From the NCBI GenBank assembly GCA_003455235.1, contig DMRT01000147.1, positions 1 to 5,812 on the forward strand: a stretch of DNA of 5,812 bases. Direction: 5' to 3'. Below are positions 1 to 5,581 of this stretch, piece after piece; the stretch's first letter is position 1; the number at the start of each line of letters is the position of its first letter. This stretch comes from Chitinophagaceae bacterium (GTDB taxonomy: Bacteria; Bacteroidota; Bacteroidia; Chitinophagales; Chitinophagaceae). The translations under genes and the position numbers were made by a program. The notes beneath the pieces are model-generated. The model searched no databases, had not been told where the DNA came from, and worked only from the letters and a program-made list of their open reading frames with translations.

Positions 1-1
1 G

Positions 2-355
2 GAATGGCAGGCAATTGCCGTAAATGCACTCGTCAGTCTACGTACGGCAATCGTAAATTACCCAACTTCATTTTCTTATTGGGGAATATTGATAATGAGG
101 GAGTTGTATGGCCATTTGGAGATCGTAATTACAGGCAGCGATTTTAGGGAGGAGAGGGACCTTTTATTGCGCCACTACCTGCCTAATAAGGTACTCCAAT
201 GTGCCCACCAGGAGAATGGTTCTTTTCCGATGCTCCGGGGTAAAAACTACCGTGAAAAAACCAGCTTTTATTTTTGCAAAAACTACCAGTGTCAGGCCCC
301 GGTTTTTGAGTTGGGTGAGCTGCTTTTATTGCTTAATAACGTGAACAATAACTAA
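2..355 (+). CDS. C-terminal part of thioredoxin-domain protein (DUF255 / YyaL / SPATA20-like), 5' end outside window
   Basis: The frame is open from the left edge to the TAA at 353-355, giving 117 residues of a protein that must begin upstream. The fragment has features I associate with the extreme C-terminus of the DUF255 family: YPTSF followed by a tryptophan (about residues 21-28), a G-x-x-E-I-V-I-x-G strand (about 37-45), LPNKVL, FPMLRGK, and a closing C-K-N-Y-Q-C-x-x-P motif with cysteines at nt 275-277 and 290-292. Family members are usually about 670-700 aa, with an N-terminal thioredoxin-like domain and a C-terminal alpha/alpha-barrel resembling glycosidases or epimerases; only the end of the latter is visible here. 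The biochemical function of bacterial members is not established. The gene reads in the same direction as gldK, but a 147-bp gap holding a promoter-like element suggests it is not part of the gld operon. The assignment comes from recognised motifs, not a search. Confidence 0.87.
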   Translation, partial: EWQAIAVNALVSLRTAIVNYPTSFSYWGILIMRELYGHLEIVITGSDFREERDLLLRHYLPNKVLQCAHQENGSFPMLRGKNYREKTSFYFCKNYQCQAPVFELGELLLLLNNVNNN

Positions 356-413
356 TGGATGAAACACAATATTTGTAAAATTCCACCGTTTACCCTTTTC
401 AGGATTGTAATTT

Positions 414-439
414 GTTGAAAAAAATATTACTGATTCAAC
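414..439. repeat. Short inverted repeat upstream of gldK promoter
   Basis: Perfect 6-bp arms GTTGAA (414-419) and TTCAAC (434-439) flank a 14-nt A/T-rich spacer. The element ends about 30 bp before the putative -7 box of gldK, so it could be a regulator-binding site. Arms this short occur often by chance in A/T-rich DNA, and there is no second copy in the window. Confidence 0.2.
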
Positions 440-469
440 CCGAAAGCGATGTTAAATCAAAATAATCAT

Positions 470-477
470 TACATTTG
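470..477 (+). promoter_or_regulatory. Putative Bacteroidota -7 promoter element for the gldKLMN operon
   Basis: TACATTTG is an exact match to the TAnnTTTG -7 consensus of the Bacteroidota primary sigma factor. It lies 25 bp before the ATG at 503, so transcription would start near 482-486 and leave a leader of about 20 nt. No clean TTG -33 element is present at the expected spacing (the nearest sequence there is TGTTA), so this is a one-box call. The element lies between two candidate ATGs (449 and 503) and favours the second as the true gldK start. Confidence 0.5.
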
Positions 478-502
478 CCCAATACCCTCAAAGTTAAAAA
501 CA

Positions 503-1801
503 ATGAAGTACAGGCTGTTCTATCTGATGGCTGTAATAGCTGTCGCATCTACAACAACCAGTTGTAAAAAATCAGGGAGCAAATCAGGCGGCGGTTACGC
601 TGTGGATAAAGGCCAGTTGATCGGCGTTGCTCCTTCTTCAAAATGGAGCTTACCCAAACCTCCGGGTATGGTTTACATTCCACCAGGAACATTCCACATG
701 GGTGCCAGTGATGAAGACCTCAGTTATGCACTTACTGCACGCAACAAATCTGTTTCTATCAGCGGATTCTGGATGGATGCTACGGAGATAACCAATAACG
801 AGTATCGCCAGTTCACCAATTGGGTTCGTGATTCAATTGCTGCAAAACTGATGGGCTATGTTAAACAGGGTGCGGATGGCAATGAGTACATCGACTGGAA
901 AAAAGCCACCACCATCAAATGGAGTGATAAAGCAACCCTGGAAAAAATCGATGCCATCATCGTTACTCCCGATAACCGCATTTTCGGTAAAAAGGAAATC
1001 GATGCCAACAAGATAGTTTACCAATCAGAAATATTCGACTACAAAGCCGCAGCACAAAACAGGGATGCTACTGTGCCAAGGTCTAAGTTCATCATCAAGA
1101 AGCCGGTTCCTGTTTATCCTGACTCTCTTTGCTGGGTTAGAGACTTTGCCTACTCGTATAATGAGCCCATGGCTAAAAAATATTTCAGTCACCCTGCATT
1201 CGGTAATTTCCCGGTGGTAGGTGTCAACTGGAAGCAGGCCACTGTTTTCTGCGAATGGAGAACACATTACCTGAATGCCTATCTCGAATCAAAGAAAAGG
1301 GGAAGCGAATCTGATTTCAGGCTTCCGACAGAAGCAGAATGGGAATATGCCGCAAGGGGCGGGCGTTCACAGGCTGATTACCCGTGGGGTGGTTATTATC
1401 TCCGTAACAAAAAAGGTTGTCTCCTCGCCAACTTCAAACCTGGCAGGGGTAACTATCCGGAAGATGGAGGGTTCTATACTGTTCGTGCAGACGCTTACTG
1501 GCCAAATGACTTCGGTCTGTATAACATGGCCGGCAACGTGGCAGAATGGACCTCATCTTTATACTACGAAGGAGCTTACAGTTTCCAGCATGATATGAAT
1601 CCTGATATTCGTTACAATGCTAAAGAAACCGATAAGCCACGTGACAAGCGTAAAGTATTGCGTGGCGGCAGCTGGAAAGACGTTGGTTACCTGCTGAGGA
1701 CCGGAACCAGGGCGTATGAATACCAGGATACAGCGAAATCTTACATCGGCTTCCGTTGTGTAATTGATTTGCCACCGGCTCAGAAAAAGGGCAAAAAGTA
1801 A
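503..1801 (+). CDS. gldK: GldK, T9SS ring lipoprotein with FGE/SUMF1-like fold
   Basis: The product is 432 aa. GldK (PorK in Porphyromonas) is an outer-membrane-anchored lipoprotein that forms the periplasmic ring of the type IX secretion and gliding machine with GldN. The ATG at 503 was chosen over the in-frame ATG at 449. It places a basic start (MKYR), a hydrophobic stretch (5-15) and Cys21 in a relaxed lipobox (TTSC) at the N-terminus, as expected for signal peptidase II; the longer form would bury this behind 18 polar residues, and a promoter box lies between the two ATGs. The FGE-sulfatase (SUMF1) domain covers about residues 55-422: GMVYIPPGTFHMG (55-67), PVVGVNW (237-243), FRLPTEAEWEYAARGG (272-287), GLYNMAGNVAEW (338-349), LRGGSW (386-391) and GFRC near the end. 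The catalytic cysteines of FGE appear replaced by Asp393 and Leu398. About 130 residues separate the EITNNEYRQF and PVVGVNW blocks, more than in a minimal SUMF1 domain. It is the first gene of the gldKLMN operon. Confidence 0.96.
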   Translation: MKYRLFYLMAVIAVASTTTSCKKSGSKSGGGYAVDKGQLIGVAPSSKWSLPKPPGMVYIPPGTFHMGASDEDLSYALTARNKSVSISGFWMDATEITNNEYRQFTNWVRDSIAAKLMGYVKQGADGNEYIDWKKATTIKWSDKATLEKIDAIIVTPDNRIFGKKEIDANKIVYQSEIFDYKAAAQNRDATVPRSKFIIKKPVPVYPDSLCWVRDFAYSYNEPMAKKYFSHPAFGNFPVVGVNWKQATVFCEWRTHYLNAYLESKKRGSESDFRLPTEAEWEYAARGGRSQADYPWGGYYLRNKKGCLLANFKPGRGNYPEDGGFYTVRADAYWPNDFGLYNMAGNVAEWTSSLYYEGAYSFQHDMNPDIRYNAKETDKPRDKRKVLRGGSWKDVGYLLRTGTRAYEYQDTAKSYIGFRCVIDLPPAQKKGKK

Positions 1802-1828
1802 ACAGTTTCCAAAACTAAGAATGAATGC

Positions 1829-1860
1829 GGGGTACCTGTAGTATTGAAAACAGGTACTCC
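1829..1860 (+). other. Strong RNA hairpin in the gldK-gldL gap
   Basis: The arms 1829-1838 (GGGGTACCTG) and 1851-1860 (CAGGTACTCC) pair over 10 bp with one G-U wobble; a further T-A pair could close the 12-nt loop (1839-1850). The hairpin begins 27 nt after the gldK stop and ends 60 nt before the gldL ATG. The sequence after it (ATAACTTTTGTG) lacks a continuous U-tract, so it is not a classical intrinsic terminator. It could be a partial terminator or attenuator, an RNase processing or stabilising structure that sets GldK levels relative to GldL/GldM, or a protein-binding palindrome in DNA (its core arms are GGTACCTG/CAGGTACT). The structure is seen in the sequence; the role is inference. Confidence 0.6.
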
Positions 1861-1870
1861 ATAACTTTTG
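1844..1870 (+). promoter_or_regulatory. Weak promoter-like sequence upstream of gldL
   Basis: A TTG at 1844-1846 lies 15 bp before TAACTTTTG (1862-1870), which resembles TAnnTTTG with one extra base between the TA and TTTG halves. If active, it would give gldL a leader of roughly 40-45 nt. Both the spacing and the -7 element are imperfect, and the TTG lies in the loop of the 1829-1860 hairpin. Read-through from the gldK promoter remains the simpler explanation for gldL expression. Confidence 0.2.
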
Positions 1871-1920
1871 TGTAATCAAACTTTAAATAATCCCCAGTTA
1901 AAACTTAAAATTTTTCAACC

Positions 1921-2673
1921 ATGGCTCACAACAAAAGAACCTTCCTAACTCTCATTGATGTATTGGTAAGTGCCGGTGCTGCAGTAATCATCTTTGCTGC
2001 CTGGGCAAAACTTACTCACCAGTCTTACGCCGATATGATGTTAACCATCGGGATGTGGACTGAAACAGGAATCTTCCTGGTTTATGCAGCTATTGAGTGG
2101 ATCAAGCCGAAGCACCATGAAGAAGACGACCAGCCTGAAGATAAAATTGAAAACCCTTCTCTGCAGTCTATGGATAAAATGTTACAGCAGGCCGATATTA
2201 CTCCAACAAGCCTGAAAAAACTGGGCGAAGGTTTCCAAAAACTGCAAGGTACTGTGGGCAATATGTCTGAGATCGGCGATGTGGTTAAGAACACCGGGGA
2301 CTTCAGCAACAAAACGAAAGAGGCAACCACTGCATTGGGCAATATGACGACAGCTTTTGCGAGCAGCGCTGCCACCATGGGTAGTTTCAGCAATGCAGCT
2401 GAAAGTGCTAAAGGTTTCCACGAGCAGGTACAGGTATTGACGAAAAACCTGGGGTCATTAAATACAATTTACGAGTTGGAACTGAAAGAAAGCAATAACC
2501 ACCTGAAATCACTGAACACCTTCTACGGTAAGCTGGCTGAAGCCAGTCAGACCATGATGGGAACAGTGGAAGATGCAGGTAAAGCAAAAGAGCAGATCAG
2601 TGTGCTGGCTAATAACCTCGGCAAACTGAACTCAGTATATGGCAATATGCTGAGCGCTATGCAGGGCCGTTAA
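1921..2673 (+). CDS. gldL: GldL, inner-membrane motor subunit of the T9SS/gliding machine
   Basis: The product is 250 aa. GldL (PorL) forms an inner-membrane bundle around the TM helices of a GldM dimer and couples the proton-motive force to rotation. Two predicted TM helices are visible, about residues 10-30 and 40-60, followed by a charged cytoplasmic turn (KPKHHEEDDQPED) and a long, mostly helical cytoplasmic tail. Glu48, in the TETGIF context of TM2, matches the conserved glutamate (E49 in Flavobacterium johnsoniae, from memory) required for motor function; Glu59, near the end of TM2, also fits the family pattern. The tail carries three related L-x-x-L-N-x-x-Y segments (about 177-184, 195-202, 233-240) and ends with LNSVYGNMLSAM, typical of GldL. 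The start has MAHNKRTF followed directly by TM1, as the family needs. The upstream leader is A/T-rich without a Shine-Dalgarno sequence, and gldM follows after 60 bp. Confidence 0.95.
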   Translation: MAHNKRTFLTLIDVLVSAGAAVIIFAAWAKLTHQSYADMMLTIGMWTETGIFLVYAAIEWIKPKHHEEDDQPEDKIENPSLQSMDKMLQQADITPTSLKKLGEGFQKLQGTVGNMSEIGDVVKNTGDFSNKTKEATTALGNMTTAFASSAATMGSFSNAAESAKGFHEQVQVLTKNLGSLNTIYELELKESNNHLKSLNTFYGKLAEASQTMMGTVEDAGKAKEQISVLANNLGKLNSVYGNMLSAMQGR

Positions 2674-2733
2674 TATTGCTTCACAGAAAAGGGACTAAAC
2701 AATTTAAAACTAACAATCGTAAATTAAAATACT

Positions 2734-4269
2734 ATGGCTTTACCTAGAGAGCCCCGGCAAAAGATGATCAACATCATGTACCTGGTGCTGACTGCTATCC
2801 TGGCGCTGAACGTTTCAGCAGAGGTGATAGAAGCCTTTAAAACAGTGGACAAAAGTCTGCTTGGCTCAACAACCAGTATCACTAAAGCAAATGATGTTTT
2901 ATATAAATCATTAAATGAAAAATTAGCTGATCCTCAATCGGCTGAAAAAGCCAAGATCTGGCAACCCAAAGCATTACAGGCACAAGAGTTGTCTTCTAAG
3001 ATGGCCGTTTATATCGACCAACTGAAAGAAGAACTGAAAATGGGAGCAGGAAAAGTAATGAAAGAAAAGAACGGTGTGCAGGTGGAAGATTTTAAAGAAG
3101 ATAACCTTGATGCGTCAACCCGTTTATTTGAAACCAACGGAAAAGGACCAGACCTTGAAAAGAGACTGAAGGACTATAAAGAAGCTATGCTGAATATTGA
3201 TCCCTCTATCAGGAAGGAATTTGAATCAAACTTTGCTGTTTCCGTAGACGTGCCTAAGGGCCAGGAAGGGAAGGTAAAAAGCTTTACCACCACCTATTTC
3301 CATATGACTCCTACCGTTGCGGCATTGACCATGCTCAGCAAATTCCAGAACAATATCAAGAATGCAGAAAACCAGGTGGTAACCTATTGCCACAACCAGA
3401 TTGGAGCCGTAAAACTTATTTATGATAAGTTCCAGCCCATCGCCGGCGGTAGCTCAACCTACCTCATGCCGGGCGAAGAAATGGTGGTAACTGCAGGTGT
3501 GGGCGCCTTCAATGCAGCAGCAAAACCCACCATTACCATCAATGGTGCGGTAACAGCACTGAATGAAAATGGTGTTGCTGAAAAGAAATTCAACGTTTCC
3601 GGTGGCGGCAAACAAAAGGTTCATGTGGTGATTACTTACACCAAACCTGATGGAACGCCCGACAAACTTGAAAAAGACATCGAATATACCGTAGGTACTC
3701 CCGGTGGTGCTGCGGTGATGCTTGATAAAATGAACGTGTTTTATATCGGGGTAGACAACCCGGTAACTATTGGCTCCACTACTGGTTGGGACAGAACCAA
3801 TGTAACCATCAGCGGCGCTGGTGCCACTATCAGCGGCCAAGGTTCAAAACGCATCGTAAAAGTGTCATCCATCGGGGATGCAACTATTAACGTAACAGCT
3901 GATAACAAAACCACCTCCTTCAAATTCCGTGTAAAAAGGATCCCCGATCCTATCATCAAAGTTGGACCCAGTGGTGGCGGCCGTGTTCAGGCAGTTGTAT
4001 TCAGGAACCAGCAGTTTGTACGTGCCGACCTCGAGAACTTTGACTTTGAAGCCAAGTTTGCCGTAACCGGTGCTACTATATATTTTAACACTCCGGGTGA
4101 CAGAAATGTGAAGAGTGTTACGTTATCCAACGGAAGTCTTGCAGGCGCAAAAGCCTTCATGGACCAGCTGGTACCCGGTTCAACCGTAACCTTTGATAAC
4201 ATCAGGGTAGTTGGTCCGGATGGACAAACAAGAACAATTCAAAACCCTCCCGGATTCTCGTTATTCTAA
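2734..4269 (+). CDS. gldM: GldM, periplasm-spanning motor subunit of the T9SS/gliding machine
   Basis: The product is 511 aa, close to the usual GldM length (about 510-520). GldM (PorM) is anchored by one N-terminal TM helix in the GldL ring and extends as a dimer across the periplasm, where it contacts the GldK/GldN ring. The N-terminus has the family signature PRQKMINIMYLVLTAILALN with the TM helix at about 11-28. Arg8, just before the helix, corresponds to the conserved arginine (R9 in F. johnsoniae, from memory) that pairs with the GldL glutamate. A helical D1 domain spans about 35-230 and includes the MTPTVAALTMLSKFQNN block near residue 190. Three beta-rich domains follow: D2 (about 237-318), D3 (about 325-403) and D4 (about 408-511), separated by glycine/proline linkers such as VGTPGGA and VKRIPDP. 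No signal-peptide cleavage is expected because the helix is retained. The domain borders are estimates from known GldM/PorM structures. The gene sits 60 bp after gldL and 30 bp before gldN. Confidence 0.97.
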   Translation: MALPREPRQKMINIMYLVLTAILALNVSAEVIEAFKTVDKSLLGSTTSITKANDVLYKSLNEKLADPQSAEKAKIWQPKALQAQELSSKMAVYIDQLKEELKMGAGKVMKEKNGVQVEDFKEDNLDASTRLFETNGKGPDLEKRLKDYKEAMLNIDPSIRKEFESNFAVSVDVPKGQEGKVKSFTTTYFHMTPTVAALTMLSKFQNNIKNAENQVVTYCHNQIGAVKLIYDKFQPIAGGSSTYLMPGEEMVVTAGVGAFNAAAKPTITINGAVTALNENGVAEKKFNVSGGGKQKVHVVITYTKPDGTPDKLEKDIEYTVGTPGGAAVMLDKMNVFYIGVDNPVTIGSTTGWDRTNVTISGAGATISGQGSKRIVKVSSIGDATINVTADNKTTSFKFRVKRIPDPIIKVGPSGGGRVQAVVFRNQQFVRADLENFDFEAKFAVTGATIYFNTPGDRNVKSVTLSNGSLAGAKAFMDQLVPGSTVTFDNIRVVGPDGQTRTIQNPPGFSLF

Positions 4270-4299
4270 ATCCCGGAGCTCATAAAAACAAAGAACGCT

Positions 4300-5355
4300 A
4301 TGAAAAAGCAATTCTTAAAGTATTTACTGGTGGCCATTTGCCTTGGCTTATTTGTTGGTGTTGCAGACGCACAAACGACAAAGAAGAAAACAACAAGGAC
4401 AGCTACTAAGAGAACGACAACCCGTAAAACGGCAAAGTCGAAGACCAAGGCTACCATCAACCCTACTGCACCAGTAACGGATACGGTGAAAACAGTAGCC
4501 GTGGCACCTCCGCCACCCCCGCCACCCAATGACAGCCTGCCGATTAAAACGGTGAAGAAATCATTGCGTCCGGATGAAGCGGTGGAAACCACCATGCTCA
4601 AAGACAGGACTCCGCTTCCATATGAGAACCTGAGGGCTGACGATGCCATTTACCGTCATAAAATATGGCGTGAAATAGATACCCGGGAAAAGATCAACAT
4701 GCCGTTCCGGTATTCTGCAGATGAAAATAATGGCAACCAGCGCTTCATTTCTATACTGTTCAAAGCCATCCAGGACAGCCTGGTAACCGTTTTCGATGCC
4801 AGCATCGACGACCGGTTTACCACTCCGATGACCAAGGCCGAGATCGTTAAGAAAATGGCCGGAGAACCAGTTATAGCTCCTTTCTATGATTCGAATGGTG
4901 TGGTGACTAGGTATGATACCCTCAGCAGGGATATCGTACTGGATTCATTCTACAAGTTCCGTATAAAGGAAGAAGTGATCTTCGATAAAGAAAGTTCACG
5001 CCTGTTCTGGCGCATCTTAGGAATCGCTCCTGTAATGAACGTGTACACAGCCCAAACAAACCAGTTTGTGGGTACACAGGAACTGTTCTGGGTTTATTAC
5101 CCTGATATGCGCCCGATATTTGCCCGTTATGAAGTTTATAATGGCAAAAACTATGGTGGCCGTATGAGCTGGGAAGATCTTTTTGAAAGCAGGATGTTCT
5201 ACGGACGAATCATCAAGAGTACCATCGACAACCCGCTTGACAGGTACATCGAACAGTTCCCGGGATTGAAAGATAAAGGCATCCTCCAGTTGCTGGAAGG
5301 TGAAAATATCAAAGAGAAAATTTTCAACTACGAACAGGATCTATGGAGTTACTAA
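4300..5355 (+). CDS. gldN: GldN, periplasmic T9SS ring component
   Basis: The product is 351 aa. GldN (PorN) is a periplasmic protein that joins GldK to form the ring linking the GldLM motor to the outer-membrane secretion apparatus. A clear signal peptide (MKKQF, hydrophobic core 8-21, ADA before Q25) predicts signal peptidase I cleavage after Ala24. Residues 26-52 are almost entirely Thr, Lys, Arg, Ala and Ser, followed by a short spacer and seven consecutive prolines (70-76). The conserved GldN domain fills about 85-351, with recognisable blocks: TPLPYENLRADDAIYRHKIW, REKINMPFRY, FDKESSRLFWRILGIAP, LFWVYYPDMRPIFARYEVYN and SWEDLFESRMFYGRIIKSTI. The length is close to known GldN (about 340 aa in F. 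johnsoniae, from memory). It is the last gene of the operon, 30 bp after gldM, and is followed by a strong terminator. Confidence 0.96.
   Translation: MKKQFLKYLLVAICLGLFVGVADAQTTKKKTTRTATKRTTTRKTAKSKTKATINPTAPVTDTVKTVAVAPPPPPPPNDSLPIKTVKKSLRPDEAVETTMLKDRTPLPYENLRADDAIYRHKIWREIDTREKINMPFRYSADENNGNQRFISILFKAIQDSLVTVFDASIDDRFTTPMTKAEIVKKMAGEPVIAPFYDSNGVVTRYDTLSRDIVLDSFYKFRIKEEVIFDKESSRLFWRILGIAPVMNVYTAQTNQFVGTQELFWVYYPDMRPIFARYEVYNGKNYGGRMSWEDLFESRMFYGRIIKSTIDNPLDRYIEQFPGLKDKGILQLLEGENIKEKIFNYEQDLWSY
4375..4527 (+). repeat. Low-complexity Thr/Lys-rich and poly-Pro coding tract in gldN
   Basis: This in-frame stretch encodes GldN residues 26-76. The first part alternates threonine with lysine or arginine (about 20 of 27 residues between 26 and 52 are T, K or R). 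It ends in seven prolines encoded by mixed CCT, CCG, CCA and CCC codons, so the proline run is not a simple codon repeat. It is probably a flexible, strongly basic linker between the mature N-terminus and the folded domain. Confidence 0.7.
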
Positions 5356-5377
5356 GGTAGTTTTTTAGAAATACTTT

Positions 5378-5408
5378 AAAAAAGCCCGTCTATTCGACGG
5401 GTTTTTTT
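5378..5408. terminator. Bidirectional intrinsic terminator between gldN and uvrC
   Basis: The stem is CCCGTC (5385-5390) and GACGGG (5396-5401), with a 5-nt loop (5391-5395). It is flanked by AAAAAA on the left (5378-5383) and TTTTTTT on the right (5402-5408), so it gives a U-tract in both directions. It starts 22 nt after the gldN stop and can end the gldKLMN transcript on the plus strand and the convergent uvrC transcript on the minus strand. Confidence 0.88.
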
Positions 5409-5458
5409 ATTTCCTGAACAATCAGTAATTATTTTTAAATAGTAACAAATTTTTATAG

Positions 5459-5476
5459 ATACCCACATTAGGGTAT
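5459..5476. repeat. 18-bp palindromic element in the gldN-uvrC gap
   Basis: The arms ATACCC (5459-5464) and GGGTAT (5471-5476) surround a 6-nt spacer. No T-run follows on either strand, so it is not a terminator. It overlaps by one base the TTG of a weak promoter-like pair, which would suit an operator, but 6-bp arms are weak evidence. Confidence 0.3.
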
Positions 5477-5506
5477 TGGCGGGAAATAGCTGTTTGGTTA
5501 TCTTCG
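5476..5506 (+). promoter_or_regulatory. Weak promoter-like pair upstream of the second hairpin
   Basis: TTG at 5476-5478 and TATCTTCG at 5499-5506 are separated by 20 bp, which is in the normal range for Bacteroidota promoters; the -7 element has one mismatch to TAnnTTTG. If used, transcription would begin near 5512 and could stop at the 5540-5574 hairpin, giving an RNA of only about 60 nt. I see no open frame with a plausible start in that stretch. Confidence 0.2.
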
Positions 5507-5539
5507 TCTTGGTTTTTCATAGGATATTGGATTTTAAAC

Positions 5540-5574
5540 GGGGCTGAATTTCCATTCTGGCCCCTTTTTATTTT
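5540..5574 (+). terminator. Second terminator-like hairpin, plus-strand orientation
   Basis: GGGGCTGAAT (5540-5549) pairs with ATTCTGGCCCC (5554-5564): five GC pairs, a wobble, one bulged T (5558) and four further pairs around the tetraloop TTCC. TTTTTATTTT (5565-5574) follows on the plus strand. On the minus strand it would lie just after the uvrC stop but is followed only by GTTTAAAAT, a poor U-tract. It is therefore best read as a plus-strand terminator: either a backup for gldN read-through, a guard against transcription into uvrC, or the end of a small RNA. Confidence 0.65.
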
Positions 5575-5581
5575 CAGTCTT

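Noticed and set aside
356..502. Possible terminator for the DUF255 gene
   Set aside because: I found no GC-rich stem followed by a T-run in this gap; only the weak 6-bp inverted repeat at 414-439. How that gene terminates is not visible.
1275..1598. 107-residue plus-strand frame inside gldK
   Set aside because: It is an alternative frame across the conserved SUMF1 motifs of gldK, with no recognisable domain.
1559..1879. 106-residue minus-strand frame over the end of gldK
   Set aside because: It is mostly antisense to conserved gldK sequence and has no family features.
2082..2421. Two overlapping minus-strand frames opposite gldL
   Set aside because: Both are shadows of the gldL coding strand, with compositions typical of antisense translation and no motifs.
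3454..3840. 128-residue minus-strand reading frame opposite gldM
   Set aside because: It is antisense to a well-supported family gene, with Cys/His-rich unnatural composition, no recognisable motif and no promoter.
4266..4649. 127-residue minus-strand reading frame with long Gly and Val runs, opposite the start of gldN
   Set aside because: It is the antisense of the Thr/Lys and proline tract of gldN; the GGGGGGG run is simply the complement of the proline codons. gldN is clearly the real gene.
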